From assembly GCA_026874595.1 (NCBI GenBank), contig CM049309.1, forward strand, positions 68,058,926-68,122,925: a stretch of DNA of 64,000 nucleotides. Direction: 5' to 3'. The stretch comes from Sipunculus nudus. Lineage: Eukaryota; Annelida; Sipuncula; Golfingiida; Sipunculidae. The notes under the pieces were generated by a model. That model saw only the letters and a program-made list of their open reading frames with translations, was not told the origin of the DNA and searched no databases. The translations under genes were made by a program, and so were the position numbers. Of the stretch, positions 48,091 to 58,659 are shown one piece after another (the stretch's first letter is position 1; every line of letters begins with the position of its first letter).

Positions 48091-49900
48091 TTTTAGCTCA
48101 GCTGACTATAAGTCATCTGAGCTATAGTCGTGGTCCTTTGTCCGTTGTTCGTCCGGCTGTCCGGCCATCCGTCTGTTAACAGGGCACGTTTTAAAACTAT
48201 TGGACCTACGAATCCAAAGTTCTGCATACCATTAGATGTCCCCAAAATCTCCTACCATACCAAAATTGGGTCATTAGAGCTTTGTTCCTTCGAGAAATTT
48301 AGGAAAAACCCTCCGTTTTCCAAAAAAAAGCAATTGTTACACTTCAAGTCTGCCTAATATCAAAACCACTGATCTGTTTTTGATCATATTTAGTATTCAT
48401 ATTCTTCCATACATTTTCTGTGCACATACCAAAAATTAGTTCAGTATTGGGTATTAATTTGAAGTTATAGGCCTAAATATAATGCAATTTTTTAAAAATC
48501 AGGAAATATATTTGCTCACTTAACATGAGAATTGCTGAAGCTGAAGACTTTTTTTCAGGAATATAACTTTATTTAATCAAGATTCAATTGTTTGCCCAAA
48601 ATTAGATCTGAATTTTGCAAATTTTTCAAGTTATTACCATGAATAAAAAATTAATACCTTAAATTTTGTCCAACTTTGGCAGTGGCAAGTTTTTTCCCTC
48701 TAAGCACTGTTGATTTAATTTTCACAGCATATATACAGAAGGATTTAATCTTTTAAAATCTGAAATTTCAAAGAAATTGTTTGAAAAGAGTAGCTTTTAT
48801 TCAAGTTCATACACCATGTCAAGTGTTGTTAATATCTGGCCCACCTAGTAGTACAGCCTTCACTTGCATTATGTAACCTGCCCCAGGCAGCTTGCCTTGA
48901 CCCAGCTTGGCCACTACTAGCAGGCTTCTCCTCTGCCCTGCACACAACCCCCCCCCCCCCCCAGCTGGTGCATAAACTAGATGAATGTTATAATTTTCTG
49001 TATTTTATTATATTCTTGGACATGCTACATTTTAGATTTTGTATTGTACCAGCAGGGTTACAATGATTAAAGTGCACATTTAATTGTGTCCACAAAGTGA
49101 TGTATTGCTATGAAAGTATGATGTTCATCAGATAAGTAATGCTTTACTTCAGAAGAGTAAAACTTCACCAGGTGTGAAATTGACTATTAATTCCAGTTAT
49201 TAATTATAGCTGAGATTGTAATTTGCATAATGATATTGTTTGTCCCTCATTCAACCAACAGTGTGTATACTTTATTTGAAAAGATGTTTTTATTTTATCA
49301 AATTTACTGAATCTTTTATTTTATTTCGGTAAAATAAAATTAAGCTTGTCCTGAAAACTCCAATGTGCAAAACTTTTTAATAGGAATTCAAGGAATAATT
49401 TTGTAGATGCCATGTTGTGGGATTATTTTCTTTTACATTCAGTTTAAACATTTGATTTAAAAATTATAAAATATATGTGTATGCATAATATGACCCAATG
49501 TGAGCTACAATCTGGATATATAATGATTGCAACTTAGAATTCTAATATTTTAACTTATATTTTCACTTTTATATTACAAATTTATAACACTTGTAAATAA
49601 AAAAAATGAATCGGATTAAAACTATTAATGAAAAAAGTGGATATGCTAAAAAAATAGGCTTATATATAAACTTAAATGCATTATTCCTTTGAAAGTGAAA
49701 TGAAGGTATTAGTCCATTCTGTCCACTTGCCTGTCCATCTGTAAATTTTTCATATGCATCATAGTATCTCAAAACTTTTACTGTTTTTCTTCATGACAGT
49801 CTTGTCAGAGTATTAGTTTGCAATCATATATTGAGAACTTTACTATAACCAAGTAGGAGGGCCCTTTCCTCTTAGCTTCTCATATGCTTATATAAATATA
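48090..49900 (+). mobile_element. F2 Helentron-like element, type-2 body, at the array edge
   Basis: It starts TTTTTAGCTCAGCTGAC / GTCATCTGAGC at 48090-48125, with the type-2 body to 48689, an uninterrupted TTTTTT at 48690-48695 and CCCTCTAAGCACTGTTG after it. From about 48850 similarity to the other copies fades and includes a C run at 48947-48963. No 3' terminus was recognised, so the right limit is approximate. Confidence 0.65.
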
Positions 49901-49919
49901 AAACATTACAATAGAATAT

Positions 49920-50140
49920 TAAGAACGGGTTAATGCATATAGAAAAGGTCTAAAGAATCTTTTCAGAAATTGAGCTGCAATTTCCAAAATCATTCAAGGG
50001 TCCACTGTATTAGTTTAAAGCCAAGAACTGTTTCTATTTAGCATTTTGTGCCTTCCAAAGGGAAGACCGGGGTTATTTGTAAAAATTTTTACAATTATAT
50101 CTCTTTCTCATATATAAAACACAAGATAACAGATAGCTAT
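49920..50140. repeat. Diverged orphan monomer fragment outside the array
   Basis: It contains recognisable monomer words (GGGTTAATGCATATAGAAAAGG, split here as GGTTAATGCATATAG; AAGAACTGTTTCT; GCATTTTGTGC; TTTTTACAATTATATCTC) but is much more diverged than array units. It lacks the CACAGGTTAGCAT..GGCCTGTAGGCCTTG segment present in every array unit. Confidence 0.8.
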
Positions 50141-50384
50141 TATGTAGTTACGAACAGCTTATAATAATCTAGCTGTAGAAACAATAAATATGAAAAGGTT
50201 TAGTTTGTTTATTAATAAAATATACCTGAATAACCCTGTGAAAAAGTATGTATACAAGATGCCCCTGCCACAGGGAGATTCATACATCCTTTTGAGCACA
50301 CAAACATTATAAGGGCATCAATATAGAGGGGTTGAGGGCATATATATATTTATGCATGCAGCAAACACCACTAACAAATTTGAA

Positions 50385-50570
50385 GTTTTGATCTGGGCCG
50401 GTCCAGAATACAATCCTGTATTGAAGACTTCAGGATTGAAATCTGGTCTGGATGATTTAAACTGGGCCAGCCCAGATTAGAATTTTGATATAGGTCAGTC
50501 CAGTTTAGAATCATGTGGTGGACTGGTTTTAAACCGGGCCAGCCCAGATCAGAATCCTAATCTATACCTA
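50385..50570. repeat. Degenerate GGGCCAGCCCAGAT minisatellite
   Basis: Variants of AAACTGGGCCAGCCCAGAT followed by TAGAATC-like words recur about five times over 185 bp. Confidence 0.7.
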
Positions 50571-51099
50571 AGCTGGCTTCAGTTACACTACAAAAATTTG
50601 CTTTTAATTCAACAAACCAAAACAAAATTTAGTTCAAAATTATTAGTATATACTGCCAAATGTAAAGCTTGTGATCCAAGACCTGTAAATTCAGAAATAT
50701 ACAAGTTATTATCCCCTCGAAACAAAGTTGCGAAGGGGATATAGTAAGGCCTACGTTCATATGTCTGTCCTGCTGTCCATCTGTCTGTATGGATATGGCT
50801 TGTGGATTGATTTCAAGGCAATCCATTTGACCAAAACCTTTCATCTTGCACATATGGCTCACCCACCCATAGATAAAGAACCCTATCAATTTTGAGGTCA
50901 CAGGATCAAACATCAAGGCTACAGGGCCTGGACACTTCTTGAACTAGAATATCAGCAAAAGCTGACAAAAGCCCTCAGCCAAAAGAACAGTGTTTAGAGG
51001 TGGTAACAGTAACAAGTACTAAATATCTGTTCTCACATGGATGTATATCTGTACATGTCTCAGTTATAAATTTAAAATGGAGAGGTATGTACCATGATT

Positions 51100-52090
51100 C
51101 ATAAAAATCCACCAAATGCTTCCTGAAAAATAAGCTTCTAAATTTTATTCTATTATCAGCTCTGTGACCTTGAAAAGTAGGTCAAGGTCACCCATATTCG
51201 AACTTGACTGAGATTTTGTCGATATACATCTTCACCAAAGAAATAAAATTCCTATTGTGAATCCTTTTAGAGATATCCCGCTCACAAGGCCAAAGTTATA
51301 AAATCCAAGAAAAATTCATTAAAAATCAGAAATTGCAGATGGCGCTCCCAAACTTGAACAGCAGTTACAGACCATCACTCCTTATGATCATAGTAAGTAT
51401 TGCAAAAATCCAGCCAATGGTTCTTGAGAAATAAGCTTCTAAATGTTTTTTCAATAATCAGCTCTAAAACGTAGAAAAATAGGTCAAGGTCACCCATCTT
51501 CGAACTTGATCGAGATTTTGTCAATATACATCTTCACCAAAAACATAAAATTCCTACTATGAATCCTTTTAGAGATATCCCGCTCACAAGCCGAAAGTTG
51601 AAAAATCCAATAAAAATTCATTAAAAATCAGATATTGTAGGTGGCGCCACCAAACTTGTGAAGCAGGTACAGATTATCAGTCCCAATAATCATAGTAAGT
51701 TTTGTGAAAATCCACCAAATGGTTCTTGAGTAATAAGCATCTAAATATTTTTTCAATAATCAGCTCTAAAACGTAGAAAAATAGGTCAAGGTCACCCATC
51801 TTCGAACTTGATCGAGATTTTGTCAATATACATCTTCACCAAAAACATAAAATTCCTACTATGAATCCTTTTAGAGATATCTGGCTCACATAGTAAGTTT
51901 TGTGAAAATCCACCAAATGGTTCTTGAGTAATAAGCATCTAAGTGTTTTTCTATAATCAGCTCTAAAATGTTGAAAAATAGGTCAAGGTCACCCATCTTC
52001 GAACTTGACCGAGATTTTGTCGATATACATCTTTACCAAGTAAATAAAATTCTGACAGTGAATCCTTTTCAAGATATCCCACTCACAAGG
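51100..52090 (-). repeat. Tandem core of F7, units of about 304 bp
   Basis: The word AGGTCAAGGTCACCCAT recurs at about 51179, 51481, 51786 and 51980 (the last unit is shortened). GGTGGCGCCACC occurs at 51640-51651, with a variant at 51340. Confidence 0.85.
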
Positions 52091-52105
52091 TAAAAGTTAA
52101 CGGAC

Positions 52106-52127
52106 GCCGGACGGACGGACGGACGGA
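52106..52127. repeat. (GGAC)n tract
   Basis: CGGACGGACGGACGGACGG-type simple repeat near the 5' end of F7. Confidence 0.85.
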
Positions 52128-52635
52128 CTGACAGCTTGGGTGACGACAATAGCCCATCAGCCTAAGGGGCTGAGGGCTAAAAAGCATGTGGAACCATTAA
52201 AAGCCAAACCTTTAACCAAAACCTTTCATCTTGCACATATGGCTCACCAACTCATGGATTGAGACCCCTATTGATTTTGAGGTCACAGGATTAAAGGTCC
52301 CAGCCACAGGGCCCAGTTCTTGGAAAGTTTGTGGACCCATTTTAGTTCAAACTACTGACAAACCTTTCATCTTGTTCATATGGCTCACCCCAACGAAGGA
52401 TTAAGAACCCTATTTAGTTTGAGGTCACAGGAGAAACGGTCAAGGCAAGAGAGCTGTCCTCCTCATTTTCACACTGTGTAATTAATACTGCTATTCTAAT
52501 TATGCCCTGTCCGAGGGGATGCTTCGCTTTAGGCAGCCCTTGTTTATCATATATTGTAGGTTGGGGTCTTTGGTGTGTCATCTGTCCATCCAGAGAACCA
52601 TTAGATAAATTGCATGTGCACATTTTATTACATAC

Positions 52636-52975
52636 TTATCCAACGCCCTTGTCAGGTCTCTGTTCTTGAATCAGAATAGCTAAACAAAGTGTAACAGGTG
52701 CTGATGCTTGATTATTCATATGTTGGCAAGACTTTCTGTCTGTATAACATACATCAAGTCTTAGCTTTTTATGCCTGTTTAAAACATATCTATCACCTGC
52801 TTACATTCTTTATGCCTGTTTAAAAATGTTAACCTGCCTACCCCTCATTTTAACATTCTAATAAGTAGGTGTTTTTTGTACAGGTAGATTACAGGAGTAG
52901 TATGATTTAAATGATGATTTGAATCTGCCAAAAAAGTCATAAAAGCCATCAATAATTGGTCAATTGTAATACAGA
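52636..52975. repeat. Dispersed repeat, copy of 31895-31985 plus 32440-32705
   Basis: Collinear with two blocks near the gag fragment on the other side of the satellite array; the 190-bp tandem part present there is absent here. Confidence 0.8.
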
Positions 52976-53050
52976 TTAATGCATTATGGATTACCTAATG
53001 CTAGACATAAACCAGTGCAGATCAGCTGTGACACAAACTCCAATATGAAA

Positions 53051-54495
53051 CTAGAATACGGGTAGTCGACAAGCGACTACGTGTATCCGCCTAAATCAGA
53101 GTGGAACGGGTGAAGTGATGCATGGATTGAGTGACAAGGGGAAATAGAGTGTTGCATATTAGCATGGATGTCTGCAGCCAAATTGTGTATGTAGGTTGCC
53201 CCCCCTACCACAAAATCCAGAAAGCCGTCCAAGTTTTATACATATGCAAAATTTAAGGCATATAAGTCAAACCACTACATGTATATGAGTGATTTTAGCC
53301 CGTGGCAGACAAACAGATGGATGCAGAGCAAAAATGGTTGCAGGTGACGCCTCCAGTTTTGCGTATGATAAAGAGCTATGTGAGAACTATACACATGCAA
53401 AACTTTGGCCCAATCGGTCAAACGGTTCCCCAGATATGAGCTTGGATGTCTGCTGCATAAACTAGAATGCAGGTGGCACCACCTGTCATAAAATCAAGAG
53501 AGCTGTCGGGGATGTATAAACGTGCAAAATTTTAGGCAGATATGTCAAACCACTGCCGAGATATAAGTGATTTTATCCCATGGCAGACAAACAGACAGGA
53601 GCTGTGCAAAAATGGCTGCAGGTGGCGCCACCAGTTTTGCGTATGATAAAGAGCTATGTGAGATCTATACACATGCAAAATTTTGGCCCAATCGGTCAAA
53701 CGGTTCCCGAGATATGAGCTTGGATGTCTGCAGCGTAAACGTGAATGTAGGTGGCGCCACCTGTCATAAAATCAGAAAAACTATCCAGGATGTATACGCA
53801 TGCCAAATTTCAGGTGAATTAGTCAAGTCACTGTAGAGATATGAGTGATTTTAACCCAAGGCAGACGAACAGATGGACACTGTGCAAACATGGTTGCAGG
53901 TGGCGCCACCATTTTTGGTGTATGTTATAAAGCTCTCCAAGGGCTACATTTGTGCAAAAGAATTTTCCTGATCGGTCAAACAGTTCTGGAGATATGAGCT
54001 TGGATGTCTGCAGCATAAACGTGAATGTAGGTGGCGCCACCTGTCATAAAATCAGATAAGCTATCCAGGATGTTTACGCATGCCATATTTCAGGTGAATT
54101 AGTCAAGTCACTGCAGAGTTATGAGTGATTTTAACCAAAGGCAGACGAACAGATGGACACTGTGCAAACATGGTTGCAGGTGGCGCCACCATTTTTGGTG
54201 TATGTTATAAAGCTCTCAAAGGGCTACATTTGTGCAAAAGATTTTCCTGATCGGTCAAACGGTTCCCGAGATATGTAGGTTTATGTGTGGAAACAGACGC
54301 ACAAACGGATGCAGAGCGCAGAGGAAAGGTCAGAGGTCAAAACAAAATCGGGGTGCAGCAGTTCACATGTGACCTGAACATAATCCCAGGTTTCGTAAAA
54401 TTCCGCCCAGCGGTTACGGAGTTCTTTGGACACCTACGCGGCGGCAGCGTGCAGCTGAAAACATAGTATCCGCAAAACTCTGTTTTGGCGGATAC
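53051..54495 (-). mobile_element. F1 Helentron-like element (pearl-like), copy 1, about 1.45 kb
   Basis: Read on the minus strand it starts GTATCCGCCAAAAC with hairpin partner GTTTTGCGGATAC (54495-54466). Near the other end is the inverted motif GGCGGATAC (53091-53083), then a 7-bp stem hairpin GTAGTCG/CGACTAC (53080-53062), then CCGTATTCTAG ending at 53051, followed by TTT. Asymmetric inverted ends, 3' hairpin, CTAG end and a tandem core fit a non-autonomous Helentron of the kind called pearl in bivalves. That family name is by analogy. Confidence 0.82.
53160..54270 (-). repeat. Tandem core of F1: 279-bp dimers of two about 140-bp half-units
   Basis: The word CTGTCATAAAATCA and its variants recur at about 53213, 53490, 53767 and 54047. 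Alternate half-units start with GGTGGCGCCACCAGTTTTGC- or GGTGGCGCCACCTGTC-type words. Exact palindromes are at 53621, 53750, 53899, 54030 and 54179. Confidence 0.88.
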
Positions 54496-54499
54496 AATT

Positions 54500-55370
54500 A
54501 TATGTGTGAGTGTTGTGTTACCATCTACCATAATACAAACTTAAAATTAACACTGACTTTCAAGTTAACCTTGCAGCCAGTTTTCTGGACAATCATTAGT
54601 GAACCTGTGAGCTTATGCGATGGTGTGGTGTCGTCCGTTGTCCATCCACCATGGTCCGTAGTCTGTATGTTAACCCATACTATCTTGAAAATGGCAAGAG
54701 TAAGCATCAAGAAATTTTCTGAAAAAAATGAGTCATCTAAAAATCATAGGATTTTGCTTATTTTTTGGCTAACTGGATTTTCTTAGATTTTATAGAGAAA
54801 AAGCTAAAAAGCTTTAAAAATCTTCTTCTCCGAAACTGTTCATCCAAATTGTCCAATATTTCACAGAAATGATCCCTGGAACAATCTCCCTCAAGTTTGT
54901 TCGAATGGTTTAAGTTCGGTGATTTTTGGCCAAGTTACAGCTAGTTGAACTTAGTCATCTGTCAAAAAAAGCATACTAAAATTACAATCTAAGGAAAGGC
55001 TGGAGCTGTCATCACCAAATTTTATGCCAATGTTGGTCACATGAGTCCTGTCTGAAATTCAGGTATTGGTGGCGCCACCTGCATCGGCCTTTTTTGAACG
55101 GGGGTCATCAGTGCCTGTATCATACTTACAATAAATTATTCTTAGGTGGCCTTTCTTCAAGTTTACTTGAATGTTTTTTGGCAGAATTATTGGACCTTTA
55201 ACAATAAAAGAACTGAATCTTTCATTTTTCTAGATATTTTGATAAAAAGTTTATGAATATTTCAGCTCAAAAAAAGCAAAATCTTTCAGTATTTTTTAAA
55301 CAGATTTGCCAACAGGCCAAGATTGTGTCTGTATATTTACATAGGTTTAGAAAGTGCCAACTGTTTCAGT
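54500..55370. other. Repeat-like DNA without clear ends
   Basis: It contains a TCCGTTGTCCATCC-type tract near 54635 and one GGTGGCGCCACC (55068-55079), both typical of Helentron-like cores in this window. No termini and no coding sequence were recognised. Confidence 0.45.
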
Positions 55371-55377
55371 TTTGGCA

Positions 55378-55700
55378 ATAGATCAAGAGTTCATTCAGTG
55401 CAGCCAGATATAGGTCAAGAGTTCAGTCAGTGCAGCCAAGCACAAGGCATGTGATCCCCTCATGGGTGACATGTGAACACATCATGGGCACCATGTGATC
55501 ACCTCATGGGTGTCATGCCCCTCAGGGCTGCATGTGGAGCCAATCTATTTATAGCTTTGGCAGACTGCCAACTGTATCAGATTAGGCAACAGGTCAAGGG
55601 TTCACTCAGTGCAGCCAGGTACAGGTCAAAAGTTCACCCAGTCTAGCCACGTGCGGGTCATGAGCTCACTCAGTGCAGTAGCCTGAGCTAGCAAATTTGT
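55378..55700. repeat. Minisatellites of about 35 bp and 27 bp
   Basis: AGGTCAAGAGTTCACTCAGT plus GCAGCCA recurs at about 55379, 55413, 55591, 55624 and 55657. In the middle, CTCATGGGTGACATGTGA-type units recur at about 55459, 55487 and 55512. Confidence 0.8.
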
Positions 55701-55759
55701 CGCAGTTCACTCGGGGCAACTGCCTTTCTCACCTAAGCGTGGTCAGCCCCATGCATCAG

Positions 55760-57490
55760 ACTTGAGGTAAGTTTGATGTATTGGCCTAATATTTTGACCT
55801 GTCTATGTGTCTTTGATGGGTTTCTTGTTCACAAGACAGGTGTCACCACCTAAAATGACATTTACATAGTGTGTGACTTTTGTGCCTGCTTATTTCTATA
55901 GAGGAATTTGATATATCATCTTGAAATTGGGCATATTTATACCTATCGTATTTTAATTATCGTATACTTGTTGTATACAAGACTGGTGGTGCCACCTACA
56001 ATAATTTTTTGCACAGTTTGTGTCCCTGCTTATTTCTCAGGAGGGGTTTGATATATCAGTCTGAACTTTGGCATATGTATATATCTCTGAAACCTTTTTG
56101 TATACAAGACTGATGGTGCCAGCTACAATCATTTTTAGCTCAGCTGACTGTAAGTCAACTGAGGTATAGGAATGACGCTCTGTCCGTTGTACGTCTGGAT
56201 GTCCAGCCATCCGTTAGCAGGGCACAAATCATAACAGCTGTTCCTAGAAACTTCTAAGTGAACATCCAGGAAGGTCAGTTAAAATTTCCTTGGAAACCTG
56301 TAATTAGGTCACTGTGACCTTTTTCCTTCGAGCTATGGGGCTTGAAAGTACCCCCCAGGATAGTAAAAAAATTTGATACAAAACCTCCAATATCTTGATA
56401 ATTAATGCATGGTTTGTCATGAATTTTGCCTTGAATATTGACCATGACTAGTTTTGTCAGTTCCTTATACGTGGTGGTTTCCCTATTTTAACAAATTTTT
56501 TTCTATTTATTTACTATAATATGACAACAATTATGTCAGTTTCTCAGCTGTCATTACATCTGGTGACCCAAAACCTGATGTGTTTATTGATCATAAGTGG
56601 ATGCCCTATACTAATCACCCTGTCTGTTTGTATGTCTGTCTGTCTGACAATCTGTCCATCCACACAAATGAGTTTCCAGATGATAACGCCAGTTAAGATT
56701 GATATATTGGTTTCAAACTATCTTATAAATGGCCCACCGCTAAGGAATGTGTATGCATTTGAAGTCAAACTTTTCATCACAAACCTGCCATCTTCAAGAT
56801 ATTGCTAACTTGCCACTAGGGGAAGATTGTTTGATTCTTGGGTCATAGGTCCAAGGTCACAGGGCCCATCCATTCACAAATTAGTTCATGGATGATAATT
56901 CTGCTTTGGATAGACAGACTGGCTCCAAACTTGATTTAATAATGACCAACCACATATGTAAATTCATTTTTATTTTCAGGGTCCAGCGATCTTAGTTGAA
57001 GGTCACAGAAGCCACATCTTTAAAAAGATTGTGGATGCACTGTAAATCAAACTTTTCATCCTGAACTTTCCAACATTCACACATGGCTTACTTGCCCAAT
57101 GTGAGGAAACCTGTAGAATTTGAGGGTATCTGGTCAGAGGTCAAGGTCACTTTTTAAAAGATTGTTATAATAATCCTAATGCTGCAAGTTCAAGGATATT
57201 AAGTTCTAAGATTTTTTGGTTACAAGGTCATTGGTTAAGGTCACAGGACTGTCATTCTGAAAAATTTCTTTCAAAATATCATTATACCGTTGAGACCCAT
57301 GGGTCCCTAGTTGTGTTGTGTGCACCCATGCCAGAATTTCAGCAGTGATGTTTGTGTAATTGTTTCTTATTCAAAATGTTTAGTACCTGCATTGTTCATA
57401 TACATGAGAAGTAATGGTCCAGCATTGAAGCATTATACCTGGTGTATTTCCCAATGCACAGGTTCGCATTATGCCTGTAGGCCTTGTTAT
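55760..57490 (+). mobile_element. F8 Helentron-like element, partial, carrying an F2 insertion
   Basis: A core of about 130-bp units (GGTGTCACCACC at 55848, GGTGGTGCCACC at 55985, GATGGTGCCAGC at 56112) is interrupted by F2 at 56132. After it the tail resembles 23241-23490 and ends GCCTGTAGGCCTTG at 57488, followed by TT: a hairpin plus CTTG end. The 5' end is not recognised. Confidence 0.5.
56132..57310 (+). mobile_element. F2 Helentron-like element, 1.18 kb
   Basis: It starts TTTTTAGCTCAGCTGAC and ends GACCCATGGGTCCCTAG at 57310, followed by TTG. The subterminal inverted motif at the 3' side is degraded. The uninterrupted host site is probably CAATAA|TTTTTT|GCACAG at 56000-56016. Confidence 0.75.
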
Positions 57491-58035
57491 AAATTTTCCA
57501 GTTGTTTTATTATGCAGAGGTACTGATCTGGTTCCCTGTCATTTTCTTATGATGCATGATTTTGTTAACACAGTGGTATAATAAATTTATTGAAAATATC
57601 CTGAAATATTTTATTGATCCCAATGGATAGTATAATGACTGGAGAGAGGTAAATGAATAAGTAATGTTGCACAAGGTTAAAATTCCACACATATTTTGTA
57701 AACAAAAATTAAACAGAGAAAAAAGAAAATTCATTCCAATGTCATATTTTTACAAGATTTTATTTCAGTTTAAGTTTGTGGTAATAAGACATGAAATGTA
57801 ATTACCTGATAATGATGGTGGGATTAAGTTGGGGGGTGGGGGGGGGTGGGGGTGGGATATGGGAAAGTAGACTTAATAATGACTAATTTGGATATCAACA
57901 GAATGTTGATAGTTGAATTGTATTGCATAAGGTATTTTGTTTTCCAATAACTAAGCCTTTTTTTTTATTATTTTTCAAAGTACCCGTGCTGTATGTATAT
58001 ATTTTGATGAACTTTTAAACCTTCATGCCTGTTAT
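57490..58035. other. AT-rich DNA with a G-rich run
   Basis: No gene recognised. The G-rich run is at 57829-57855. Confidence 0.5.
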
Positions 58036-58659
58036 TATGCATGTAACTTACCTCCTGGCACGTTTTGAAACCATTGGTCCTATAGATCTGATATTCGGCA
58101 TAGTAAGATATCTCCAGTCTCCTACCTTACCAAAAAATGGGTAACTAGGACTTCATTCCTTTGAGATGTTAAGGAAATTCCTCAGTTTTTCATTAAAAAC
58201 CCATTGTTACATATCAGGACTGCTTAATATCAAATCAGTTGATCCTATGTAATATGCATATTGTTCCATACATTTTCTATGTACATAAAAAAATTAGGTC
58301 AGTATTGCATAATTTGTTGAAGTAATGGGTCTGAACATAATGCACCTTGTAAAAAATCAGGAAATATATAATTTACTTAACATAAGAACTGCTGAAGCTA
58401 GAGACTTTTTTCAGGGATACAACTTTACTTTATCAAGATCCAAATGAATACCGAAAATAAGATATGAATTTATCAAATTTTATAAGTTATTTGCCTAATT
58501 ATAAAATCAGAACCTTAAATTTTGCTGAACTTTTGACATGGCACCTTTTTAGCTCAGCTGACTTTCAGTCATGCTGAGCTATAGCGATCACTCTTTGTCC
58601 GTCGTCCGTCTGTCTGTCGTCCTGTCTGTCCGTCTGTCCGTCCGTTAACCTGGCACAAA

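Larger units (their letters stand above)
50944..52183 (-). mobile_element. F7 Helentron-like element, about 1.24 kb, nested in F6
   Basis: Read on the minus strand, it begins with a T run and AGCCCTCAGCC (52178-52168) with the partner GGCTGATGGGCT, then a GTCCGTCC tract. The 3' side has the inverted motif GGCTGAGGGCT (50980-50970), a hairpin TCAGC/GCTGA with a 4-base loop (50952-50965) and TATTCTAG ending at 50944, followed by TT. The F6 sequence on both sides joins as CTTCTTG-AA-GCATGTGG, similar to 52316-52335. Confidence 0.8.
50711..52542 (+). mobile_element. F6 Helentron-like element, host of F7
   Basis: The 5' hairpin is ATCCCCTCG (50711-50719) against CGAAGGGGAT (50731-50740). The inverted partner CCGAGGGGAT is at 52511-52520, and the end CCCTTG at 52542 is followed by TTT. 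F7 interrupts it at 50944-52183. The interior repeats ACCTTTCATCTTGCACATATGG-type units at about 50838, 52222 and 52364. Confidence 0.72.

Noticed and set aside
53567-54040. Open frames containing MAAGGATSFAYDK and MAPPTFTFMLQTSK
   Set aside because: They translate the F1 core repeat (GGTGGCGCCACC gives GGAT and APP in different frames) and are not genes.
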